DNA from: Allobosea sp. UNC402CLCol
GTDB lineage: Bacteria; Pseudomonadota; Alphaproteobacteria; Rhizobiales; Beijerinckiaceae
Length of the DNA stretch: 64,000 nt
Direction: 5' to 3'
Assembly (NCBI RefSeq): GCF_000745475.1
Contig: NZ_KN050692.1
Coordinates: forward strand, 637,955 to 701,954
The position numbers and the translations under genes were made by a program. The notes under the pieces are model-generated. The model made no database searches and had not been told where the DNA came from. It worked only from the letters and a program-made list of their open reading frames with translations. Shown here piece by piece: positions 8,499-16,189 of the stretch; the first letter of the stretch is position 1; every line of letters begins with the position of its first letter.

Positions 8499-9578
8499 TC
8501 AGTCGCGCTCGCGCTCGACCGCGGCGTGCCCCCGGCGCCAATACGCCGCGACGAGGTGGCGATCCCTGGCCATGCCGCGCTCCTTGCGCAGATAGGTCCT
8601 GATCGCACGGGCGGAGGCCTGCTCGCTGCCGATCAGGGCATAATGCGCCCCGCCTTGCGGCCATTCCACCGCCCGGATGGCCCGTTCGAGCAGATCGGTC
8701 GAACCCGCTTCGGCGCCGTTGCGATGCAGCCAGCGCAGATCGAGCGTGGCGGCGGAAGCGATCGGTTGCTCCTCCCGCGCATCGGCGACCTCGATACGCA
8801 AGATCGCCTTCGCACCAGCCGGCAGGCTTTCCGCGAAACGCGCGATCACCGGAAGCGCAGTTTCGTCGCCGCCGAGCAGGTAGCAATCGGCCGGGACGAT
8901 CTCGCCGCCGCCCGGCCCCATCAGGCCGACGGTGTCGCCCGGCCCGGCCGTACGCGCCCAGACGGAGCCGGGCGTGTCCTCATGCAGCACGACATCGATA
9001 TCGACCTCGCCGCGGGCATGGTCGAGGCTGCGGATGGTGTAGACGCGCGTCGTCAGCTCGTCCTCGCCCTTCGGCCAGAGCACGCGGCCATCGGGCGCCA
9101 GCGACGGCCAGACGGGCGCCCTGCCCTGCGGCGGGATCAGCACCCGGACATGCAGGCCGCCCGTCTCGAGCTGGCCGACATCCGCGACCGCGAGCGTGAC
9201 GCGCCGCATGCGTGGGGTGACCGGGCGGCTCGCACGCACGGTCGCCTGATGGAAATACGGAATCGCGATGAGGTCGCAGCCATCGCCGCTCCAGAGGAAA
9301 GCGGGTGCCGACCCTTCAGTGCATTCGGCGATGTGTTCGGCCAGCAGGGAGCGGGCGATGAACAGGTAATTCAGCTGATCCGACGCGGCATGCAGGTGCA
9401 GCGCCTGCGCCCCGGCCTCCATCTCGACGGCGCCCATCCGGCTCTCGAAGCGGCCGCGGGGTCCGTCCCGCGTCACGGTTCCGCGCTCCGTGAGACGCTC
9501 GCAGAGACGATCCAGCAGCGCGTGCGGATCGGGCAGCGCGATCGAGGTCGATGCGGTGAAAAGGATCGTCTCAGTCAT
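8499..9578 (-). CDS. Siderophore-interacting protein (ferric reductase) with N-terminal DUF2218-like domain
   Basis: 359 residues. Residues about 115-359 are a FAD-binding siderophore-interacting protein: RVTLAVADV, the flavin-binding TRVYTIRSLD, HEDTPGSVWA, the GD-VGLMGPGG block and a C-terminal NAD(P)H-type domain ending HLVAAYWRRGHA. Such proteins reduce ferric siderophores in the cytoplasm to release iron. The first 95 residues (LLDRLCERLTERGTVTRD and LLAEHIAE blocks) resemble DUF2218, a small domain often found alone beside iron genes; here it is fused. Its start overlaps the stop of the permease gene by 8 bases, so the two are translationally coupled. Confidence 0.88.
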   Translation of the reverse strand: MTETILFTASTSIALPDPHALLDRLCERLTERGTVTRDGPRGRFESRMGAVEMEAGAQALHLHAASDQLNYLFIARSLLAEHIAECTEGSAPAFLWSGDGCDLIAIPYFHQATVRASRPVTPRMRRVTLAVADVGQLETGGLHVRVLIPPQGRAPVWPSLAPDGRVLWPKGEDELTTRVYTIRSLDHARGEVDIDVVLHEDTPGSVWARTAGPGDTVGLMGPGGGEIVPADCYLLGGDETALPVIARFAESLPAGAKAILRIEVADAREEQPIASAATLDLRWLHRNGAEAGSTDLLERAIRAVEWPQGGAHYALIGSEQASARAIRTYLRKERGMARDRHLVAAYWRRGHAAVERERD

Positions 9579-11556
9579 GGCTTTCCGCTCCGCGGCTCAA
9601 CAGCCAGATCAGGTAGGGGCCGCCGATCAGGGCGGCGAAGAGCCCGACCGGGATCTGGTAGGGGAAGATGACGACGCGCGAGAGCCAGTCGGCCAGCACC
9701 ATGACGCCTGCGCCCAGCGCCATCGCCGCGGCAAGCTGATGACGGCCCTGGGCGAAGCCGGAGAGGCGCGCCAGATGCGGCGCGACGAGGCCGATCAGGC
9801 TCAAGGGCCCGATCAGCAGCGAGGCGATGCCGGTGAGCAAGGCGGCGAAGGTCGCCAGCGTCAGCCTTCCAAGGCGGCGCGGCAGGCCGACCGCAAGGCT
9901 CACCCCCTCCCCCAGCGGCAGGATGTCGAGCCAGCGCGAGAACAGGAACAGCGGCAGGCAGAGGGCGACGCAGCTCGCGACCGCGATCCAGGCCTCGGCG
10001 GCGCCAACCCGGTTGGTCGAGCCGGACATCCAGACCAGCAGCAGGTAGCCGCGCATGTCGCCCTGAGCGAGCACCGTCGAGACGACCGCCATCGACAGCG
10101 CTCCGAGTGCGACGCCGGCCAGCAGCAGGCGCGCCGGCCCCGTCCCGGCCCGGCCGGCGATCAGCAGCATGGCGAGGAGCACGGCGAGCGAGCCGCCGCC
10201 GGCTCCGAGCGCCATCGTCCATGGCGTGACGGTGCTGCTCAGAAACAGCACCAGCGCCAGACCGACGCCGCCGCCCGCGCTGACGCCGAGCACGTCCGGC
10301 CCGGCGAGCGGATTGGCGGTGAGGCGCTGCATCAGCGTTCCCGCCGCCGCCAGCATCGCTCCGGCGAAGCCCGCGGCGACGATACGCGGCCCCCGGAACG
10401 GCAGCAGATCGGCGAAAAGCTGGCCTGTCGCGAGGCTCCAGCCATCCGGACCGCGCCCGAGCACGAGCGCGCCGAGGGTGACGATGGCCGCCACGGCCAT
10501 GAGGGTGGACACGGCCAGCACGGGCCGGCGGACGCGGCTCGACTCGCGCCAGCCGGATGTCATCTGCGGCGGCACGGTCGGCGGGATGCGCCCGAGCATC
10601 CAGAGCAGCAGCGGCCCGCCGAGCAGCGCTGTTGCCGCACCGGTCGGGGCGAGATCGGCCGTGGCCGAACCGAGTATCTGCACGGCGCTGTCGGTGAAGG
10701 AGACCAGGACGGCGCCGGCCAATGGCGCCGCTATCAGGCGATCGCGCAGGCGCCGCGCCCCGAGCGCCCGCGCCAGGATCGGGGCGGCGAGTCCGACGAA
10801 ACCGATGATGCCGATTTGCGCGACCACCGTCGCCGCGAGCCAGACCGCGACGACGAGGACGGCCAGCCGCGCCGCCAGCAGCGCGACGCCGAGACTGCGG
10901 GCGCTGGCATCGTCGAGCGCGAGCAGGGTCAGAGGCCGCAGCAGGGCGAAGGAAGCGGCAAAGCCGAGGAGGAGACGTGGAGCCAGCGCGAGTGGCACGT
11001 CCCAGCTCTGCTGGTTGAGCGAGCCCGCGCCCCAGATGAAGAGGGAAAAGAGATAATCGCCCTTGGCCAGCACCACGGCCGCACCCAGCGCCGCCGCCAC
11101 CAGCGAAACCACCATGCCGGAGAGGATGACGGTGACCGGGTCGAGCTTGCGCCGCCAGCTCAGCGCCAGCACGAGCGCTACGGCGGCCGCCCCGCCCGCG
11201 AAGGCCGTCGCCTCGCGCGAGAAGGCGATCAGCGCCGGCGCGAAGGCCGTGGCCATGGTGAGCGCGAGCTGGGCGCCCGCGGCGAGGCCGAGCGTCGAGG
11301 GATCTGCGATGGGATTGCGCAGCACCTGCTGCAGGAGCAGGCCGGCAAGGCCCAGCGCAGCGCCGCAAAGCAGCGCCGTGACGAAGCGCGGCAGCAAGCT
11401 GTGCCAGAGCAGGATCTGCTCCAGCGGCGCGACGATGGCCGGATCGCCCGGCAGCGGCGCGCGGGTGGCGAGCACGGCGGCGAAGGGCAGTGCGACGAGC
11501 GCGAGCGCCGCCAGCGCGGCCGCGAAGGGCCGATGCAGGAAGAGCGGCCTAATCAC
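9571..11556 (-). CDS. fhuB: Iron-siderophore ABC transporter permease, double-length (FhuB family)
   Basis: 661 residues made of two FecCD-type permease halves fused in one chain, the FhuB arrangement; single-domain permeases are about half this length. Repeated marks of the family are visible in both halves: LPRFVTALLCGAALGLAGLL and RIVAAGFAGAMLAAAGTLM near the starts, QVLRNPIADPSTLGLAAGA and QRLTANPLAGPDVLGVSAGG, and the coupling-loop regions IGFVGLAAPILAR and IGLVAPHLAR that contact the ATPase. It overlaps the binding-protein gene upstream and the reductase gene downstream by 8 bases each. One double permease plus one FhuC dimer would form the full inner-membrane importer. Confidence 0.93.
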   Translation of the reverse strand: MIRPLFLHRPFAAALAALALVALPFAAVLATRAPLPGDPAIVAPLEQILLWHSLLPRFVTALLCGAALGLAGLLLQQVLRNPIADPSTLGLAAGAQLALTMATAFAPALIAFSREATAFAGGAAAVALVLALSWRRKLDPVTVILSGMVVSLVAAALGAAVVLAKGDYLFSLFIWGAGSLNQQSWDVPLALAPRLLLGFAASFALLRPLTLLALDDASARSLGVALLAARLAVLVVAVWLAATVVAQIGIIGFVGLAAPILARALGARRLRDRLIAAPLAGAVLVSFTDSAVQILGSATADLAPTGAATALLGGPLLLWMLGRIPPTVPPQMTSGWRESSRVRRPVLAVSTLMAVAAIVTLGALVLGRGPDGWSLATGQLFADLLPFRGPRIVAAGFAGAMLAAAGTLMQRLTANPLAGPDVLGVSAGGGVGLALVLFLSSTVTPWTMALGAGGGSLAVLLAMLLIAGRAGTGPARLLLAGVALGALSMAVVSTVLAQGDMRGYLLLVWMSGSTNRVGAAEAWIAVASCVALCLPLFLFSRWLDILPLGEGVSLAVGLPRRLGRLTLATFAALLTGIASLLIGPLSLIGLVAPHLARLSGFAQGRHQLAAAMALGAGVMVLADWLSRVVIFPYQIPVGLFAALIGGPYLIWLLSRGAESHD

Positions 11557-12469
11557 GCTTCGCCGCTCCCGCCTGTTCGAGGGCCGCCGTCAGCAGGCGG
11601 GCGAAGCGACGCGCCGCCGGCAGACCGCCATAGGGGTCGATCGAGCCCAGCGTCAGGACGCGCCCGGCCCGGACATTCGGCAGGGCATTCCAGAAGGCGC
11701 TGCGTCCGAGCAGGCGCGAGGCATCGGCCGGCACGGGCGGGATCATCACGATCCAGGCCTCGGGCACGCGGGCGAGTTCCTCCAGCCCCACCGGCGCCAT
11801 GGCGGAATAATTGGTCGGCTCGGTCCAGGCATTGGCGATGCCGAGCCGGGCCAGCACCGCGCCGAACATGCTGTCGGCGCCGAAGACGCGGAAATGGCGG
11901 GCATCGCCGAGATTGATCGGGATGACCGGCAGGCCGTCGAGCGCCTGGAGCCGCTGCCGGCAGGCATCGAGCTCGGCATGGGTCTCGGCGATATAGCGCC
12001 CGGCCCGTTCGGCGATGCCGAGGCGCTCGCCGATCGCGCGCATCATCGCCTCCGCCGCCGGGAATGGATCGACGCGCGGTGCATAGAGCGTGAAGCTCTC
12101 CACCGGCGCGATCAGGCGCAGGCGCGGCACTGAGGATTCATAGAAATGAGTGATGTAGATCAGCTCCGGCCGGGCGAGCTGCAGCACCTCGTAATTGACC
12201 GTGCCGCGCAAGCCGAGATCGGCGACGCCATCCGGCACCGGCGGCTCGACCGCGACCTCGCGGAACTGGACGAGCTCGGTCGCAGCCACCGGCGGGCGGC
12301 CGAGCGCCAGCGACGTCTCCAGCACCGCCCAGTCGATCGTCGCGACACGCAGCGGCGCCTGCCCCCGTCCCGGCGATGCCAGGCCGAGCAGCGCGGGCAG
12401 AGCTAGCATCGCGCGCCGGGTCATGCCGGCGGCTCGAATGGCCTGTTCGCTGGATAGGGTCGGCGGCAA
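11549..12469 (-). CDS. fhuD: Iron-siderophore ABC transporter substrate-binding protein (FhuD family)
   Basis: Periplasmic ferric-siderophore binding protein, 306 residues from the ATG at 12469. An inner ATG at 12424 gives MTRRAMLALPALLG, a twin-arginine-like signal before a hydrophobic stretch, and may be the real start. The mature part has a two-lobed class III binding-protein pattern: RVATIDWAVLETSLALG, VNYEVLQLARPELIYIT, then the second lobe from LPVIPINLGDARHFRVFG. The 3' end overlaps the permease gene by 8 bases. A family B repeat lies in the 146-bp gap between this gene and the TonB-dependent receptor upstream. Confidence 0.9.
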   Translation of the reverse strand: MPPTLSSEQAIRAAGMTRRAMLALPALLGLASPGRGQAPLRVATIDWAVLETSLALGRPPVAATELVQFREVAVEPPVPDGVADLGLRGTVNYEVLQLARPELIYITHFYESSVPRLRLIAPVESFTLYAPRVDPFPAAEAMMRAIGERLGIAERAGRYIAETHAELDACRQRLQALDGLPVIPINLGDARHFRVFGADSMFGAVLARLGIANAWTEPTNYSAMAPVGLEELARVPEAWIVMIPPVPADASRLLGRSAFWNALPNVRAGRVLTLGSIDPYGGLPAARRFARLLTAALEQAGAAKRD

Positions 12470-12553
12470 GACGATACGTGGTCCAGTGTTCGGGAACGGC
12501 GAAGAGGCCGCGGCTTTTGCCCCGGCCTCGCATCATGCGGTATTTGGTTCATT

Positions 12554-12599
12554 GCATCGGCTTTTTCCGAAAACCGCATTCCACTTTTCGGGCCGATGC
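12554..12599. repeat. Palindromic intergenic repeat, family B, copy 2
   Basis: GCATCGGC / GCCGATGC outer arms around CCGAAAACCGC and CACTTTTCGG. It is in the opposite orientation to copy 1 and lies between the stop of the TonB-dependent receptor gene and the start of fhuD. The same operon therefore carries family B palindromes in two intercistronic gaps. Confidence 0.8.
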
Positions 12600-12615
12600 T
12601 CTCGCCGCGCGCGAC

Positions 12616-14850
12616 CTACCATTTGTAGCTGGCGGAGACCGTGACGGTGCGGGCATCGCCATAGCCGCAGCCGGAATAACCCTGGCAGCTCTTCACATAG
12701 ACCTTGTCGAGGAGATTGGTGACGTTCACCGCGAAGGACCAGTCGTCGATCTTGTAGCGGATCGCGGCATCGACCAGCGTCACGGCCGGCACCTTCAGCG
12801 TGTTCTCGTTGTCGGCCCAGGACTTGCCGACATAGCGCAGGCCGGCGCCGAGGCCGAGGCCCCTCAGCGGCCCCTCGGTGACGGTGTAGTCGAGCCAGCC
12901 CGAGGCGGTCACCTCCGGCACGATGAAGGGCGTCTTGCCGATATAGGCAGCGCGGGTGTCCTTCGTCGTCTTGAGGTCGAAGGCGGTGAAGCTCGCCAGC
13001 ACCTTCCAGTTCTCGTCGAGATTGGCCTTGGCCTCGAGCTCGAAGCCGGTCGAGGTGACCTCGCCGAGCTGGGTCGAGGCGAAGGGGTTGAGCGCCGTCG
13101 GCGACGGGGTGACGACGTTCTGCTTCACCAGCCGGAAGACCGAGGCCGTGATCAGCGCGTCCATGAAGCCCGGCTTGTACTTCACCCCGGCCTCGTATTG
13201 GTGGCCCTTCTCCGGCTGGAACGGCGTCGCCGGACCGCCCGTCAGGTTGGGCACGGCATCGAAGACCGGGTTGAAGAAGGTCGCGGCGCTGACATAGGGC
13301 GTCAAGCCGTTGGCGAACTCATAGGCCAGGCCGGCGCGGCCGGAGAAGGCCGCCTCGTTCTTGCTGTAGCTCGGCGAGAACAGCAGGCCGGGCGCGCTGA
13401 CGGATTTTTTCTTGGTGTAGTCGTAGCGGCCGTTCAGCGTGACGAGCCAGCCATCGCCGAAGCGGAGCTGATCCTGGAGGTAGAGCCCGAACTGGTGGTG
13501 GTCCAGTTCCTGGTTCAGATAGACCGAGGGCATGCCCTGCGGCGCGCCGTAGACCGGGTTGGTCACGCTGATCGGCGTGGCGCCGCCCGATGCCTGCGTC
13601 TGGTCGATGTTGAAGTATTTGTAGTCGGCGCCGAGCAGCAGCGAATGCTCGACCGGCCCGGTGCGGAAGCTCCGCTCCAGCCGGTTGTCGAGCAGGAAAG
13701 TGTTGACCTGCGTGCGCTCCTGGAAGCCGATGCGGTAGAGCTGGTAATCGGGCGCCAGCGGCTGGAAGCCGTTCCCGAACGGCGCGTCCGGCCCGGAATA
13801 ACCGTAGCCATAGGGGCCGAGCTGCGAGCCGCGCATATGGCCGTAGCGGGCGTTCTGGCTGAAGGTCCAGCCATTGTCGAACTCGTGCTTGAACTCCCAG
13901 CCCAGCATGGTCTGGACGCGCTTCTGGCTGTCGATATCCGGCTCGCCGAGAAAGGCCTTGCGCGGGATGCGGCCGAAGGGCGCGTTCACCACCGTGCCGA
14001 CATAGGGCAGGAAGCCGCCGCCGACATGGATCTGGTCGAGCGCCGAATAATAGCCATAGGCCGTGAAGCTGGTCGCCCCGTTCGGCTTGTAGGTGATTTG
14101 CGGCAGGATGAAGCCGCGGAAATCCTTGGCGACGTCGGTGTACTGGTCGCCGCCGGAGATGCGCCCCGTGAGGCGCGTGCTCCAGATGCCCTGCTTGTCG
14201 CTGACCCCGATGTCAATATTCGTATAGGCGTTGCCGAAATTGTTGATGCCGGTCTCGACCAGGCCGAAATTCCTCCCGTTCGGGCGCTTGCTGATCATGT
14301 TGACGATGCCGCCGGGATTGCCGCCGCCGTAGAGGACAGAGGCCGGTCCCTTCAGCACCTCCACCCGCTCGAGCATGAACGGGTCGATCTGGAAGCCGCC
14401 GAAGCCGAAGGCATAGTTCGACAGCCCGTCGAGATACATGCCGGTCTGCGTCGCCTGGAAACCGCGGATGAAGACCCAGTCGGTATCCGGGTCCGGGCCG
14501 AAGGGCTGGGCCGTGACGCCGGCGGTGTAGCGCAGGGCTTCGTCGACCTTCTGGACGTTGCGGTCCTCGAGCTCCCGCCGGCCGATCACCGAGACGGCCT
14601 GCGGGATCGCCGTGATCGGCGTATTGGTCTTCGAGCCCGTCCCCGTGCGCTGCGGCACGTAGCCGTTGACCGGACCGGTCGCGGTCTCGGCCTGGCCTTC
14701 GACCGTGATCGTGTCGAGCTGCACCGTTGCCGGCTGAGCCTGGACCTGCCGATCTTGCCGGGCCTGGGCGAAGGCCGGGCCAGCGATCGCCAGAAGCGAA
14801 GCGGCCGATCCAAGAATAAATCTAATCTTCATGCGATCAGTATAGCGCAT
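12616..14850 (-). CDS. TonB-dependent siderophore receptor (FhuA/FpvA type)
   Basis: Outer-membrane ferric-siderophore receptor, 744 residues. It has a signal peptide (FILGSAASLLAIAGPAFAQA), a TonB-box-like stretch (LDTITVEG), a plug domain with AIPQAVSVIGRREL, VDEALRYTAGV and VLKGPASVLYGGGNPGG, and a beta barrel ending in an aromatic residue (SASYKW). The IPQAVSVI and RYTAGV blocks are typical of siderophore rather than haem or B12 receptors. The ATG at 14850 has an AGAAG upstream; an inner ATG at 14832 gives a more standard signal peptide and is also possible. It is the first gene of the minus-strand iron cluster and is divergent from an AraC-type regulator. Confidence 0.93.
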   Translation of the reverse strand: MRYTDRMKIRFILGSAASLLAIAGPAFAQARQDRQVQAQPATVQLDTITVEGQAETATGPVNGYVPQRTGTGSKTNTPITAIPQAVSVIGRRELEDRNVQKVDEALRYTAGVTAQPFGPDPDTDWVFIRGFQATQTGMYLDGLSNYAFGFGGFQIDPFMLERVEVLKGPASVLYGGGNPGGIVNMISKRPNGRNFGLVETGINNFGNAYTNIDIGVSDKQGIWSTRLTGRISGGDQYTDVAKDFRGFILPQITYKPNGATSFTAYGYYSALDQIHVGGGFLPYVGTVVNAPFGRIPRKAFLGEPDIDSQKRVQTMLGWEFKHEFDNGWTFSQNARYGHMRGSQLGPYGYGYSGPDAPFGNGFQPLAPDYQLYRIGFQERTQVNTFLLDNRLERSFRTGPVEHSLLLGADYKYFNIDQTQASGGATPISVTNPVYGAPQGMPSVYLNQELDHHQFGLYLQDQLRFGDGWLVTLNGRYDYTKKKSVSAPGLLFSPSYSKNEAAFSGRAGLAYEFANGLTPYVSAATFFNPVFDAVPNLTGGPATPFQPEKGHQYEAGVKYKPGFMDALITASVFRLVKQNVVTPSPTALNPFASTQLGEVTSTGFELEAKANLDENWKVLASFTAFDLKTTKDTRAAYIGKTPFIVPEVTASGWLDYTVTEGPLRGLGLGAGLRYVGKSWADNENTLKVPAVTLVDAAIRYKIDDWSFAVNVTNLLDKVYVKSCQGYSGCGYGDARTVTVSASYKW

Positions 14851-14897
14851 AATTCGCTTCTACCAGAATGAGTGATGTCGTATTCGAATATTCGGTA

Positions 14898-14914
14898 TTT
14901 AGAATAATTCAAAA
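14898..14914. promoter_or_regulatory. Candidate Irr (iron control element) box
   Basis: TTTAGAATAATTCAAAA matches the rhizobial Irr ICE pattern (TTTAGAA-N3-TTCTAAA, recalled from the literature) with one mismatch in the right half. It lies in the AT-rich gap between the divergent siderophore receptor and AraC-type regulator genes, next to a palindrome TATTCGAATA (14881-14890). The position suits iron-dependent control of either gene. Match by eye only. Confidence 0.4.
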
Positions 14915-15069
14915 CGACGCTTATCTCGGGACAATTCCCCCTAACATTCACACCAACAACCGGATTGATCGTTTCTGCTATGCATTGAACGTTTTTGTTC
15001 TGTCCCGTATCATGCGGCCACGGTGTTGCATTCTCGCCACCTTTCCATCGCCCCCGACGGAAGAAGTCG

Positions 15070-16008
15070 ATGTCGTTCCAGCCGCGCATGAATTCCGTCC
15101 GGGAGGGCATCAGCGTCATCGGCACGCTGAAATGGCGCGCCTTCAACGGTGTGATCGCCGATCTCTGGCAGGCGCGCTGCGAAAAGGGCGCGCGCGGCGA
15201 ATATGTCTCGCAGCATCCGCGGCTGTTCATCGTGCTCGAGACGGAAGGCGGATCGTTCGAGACGCGGCTCTCGCCCGGCGGGCCCGGCATTGCGAGCGCA
15301 CCCGGGGGATCATCGATCAGCTACATGCCGGCCGGGATGCCGGTCTGGACGCGCATCGACGAGCGGCTGCGGCTGAAGCATCTCGACCTGCATTTCGACG
15401 CGCAGGAGATCGCGGAACGGCTCGCCGAGCCGCTCGACCGGGCCATCCTCGCGCAACCCCGCATCATGTTCAGCGACGAGCGCATCATGGCGCTGGCGCG
15501 GATGATCGCAGCCGAATGCGCGGAGCCGGAGCGACGGCACGACCTCTATGGCGACGGGCTCGTGCTCGCCCTGCTGATCGATCTCTTCCAGGTCCAGCGC
15601 CGTGAGCCGCGCCGGCGCTCGTCGCTGACAGGCGAGCAATTGCGGCGCGTCACCGATTTCATCGCCGATCATTGCGGCGACAATATCCGCCTGCAGGAGC
15701 TGGCGGCGCTGGTCGACCTCTCGCAATCGCATTTCAGCCATGCCTTCAAGGCGGCGACCGGCCTGCCGCCGCACCAATGGCAATTGCAGGCGCGCGTGCG
15801 GAAGGGCCAGGAGATGCTGGCTGCCGGCGACCGCACCCTGACGGAGATCGCGGCCGAGATCGGCTTTTCCGACCAGGCGCATTTCACCCGCGTCTTCCGC
15901 CGCATCGCCGGCGAGACGCCCGCCGCCTGGCAGCGGGCGCGGCGCAGTAGCGCGGCCATCCCATTGGGCGGAGCGAGGCAGCCGGCCAAACGCAGGGAAT
16001 CGGCGTAA
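15070..16008 (+). CDS. AraC-family transcriptional regulator (PchR-like)
   Basis: 312 residues from the ATG at 15070, chosen because GGAAGAAG lies just upstream; the frame stays open farther 5'. The C-terminal 100 residues form the double helix-turn-helix of AraC proteins: IRLQELAALVDLSQSHFSHA, FKAATGLPPHQWQLQARV and EIAAEIGFSDQAHFTRVFRR. The N-terminal region is the putative ligand-sensing part. Regulators of this kind next to siderophore receptors, such as PchR, bind the incoming ferric siderophore and activate uptake genes. Divergent placement from the receptor gene supports that role here. The ligand is not known. Confidence 0.88.
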   Translation: MSFQPRMNSVREGISVIGTLKWRAFNGVIADLWQARCEKGARGEYVSQHPRLFIVLETEGGSFETRLSPGGPGIASAPGGSSISYMPAGMPVWTRIDERLRLKHLDLHFDAQEIAERLAEPLDRAILAQPRIMFSDERIMALARMIAAECAEPERRHDLYGDGLVLALLIDLFQVQRREPRRRSSLTGEQLRRVTDFIADHCGDNIRLQELAALVDLSQSHFSHAFKAATGLPPHQWQLQARVRKGQEMLAAGDRTLTEIAAEIGFSDQAHFTRVFRRIAGETPAAWQRARRSSAAIPLGGARQPAKRRESA

Positions 16009-16118
16009 CGCGCTCCATCGCGACGGGCCTTCAACGCGAGCGCGAACCGCGGGTTTCGCCGGCAACGGACTACGACAAAAGTCTAGCCATGCGACGCAAT
16101 GCCCAAGCAAGAGGCAGC

Positions 16119-16147
16119 TTGACGCCCCCTGGCCAGAGTTTCACTAT
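16119..16147 (+). promoter_or_regulatory. Candidate sigma-70 promoter of the formate dehydrogenase operon
   Basis: TTGACG and CACTAT are separated by 17 bases, giving a good -35/-10 pair 42 bases before the fdoG start. No other gene lies between. Confidence 0.5.
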
Positions 16148-16189
16148 TCCAAATTGAACGATACGTGATTGTTCGCCTGGGAGGTTGAG

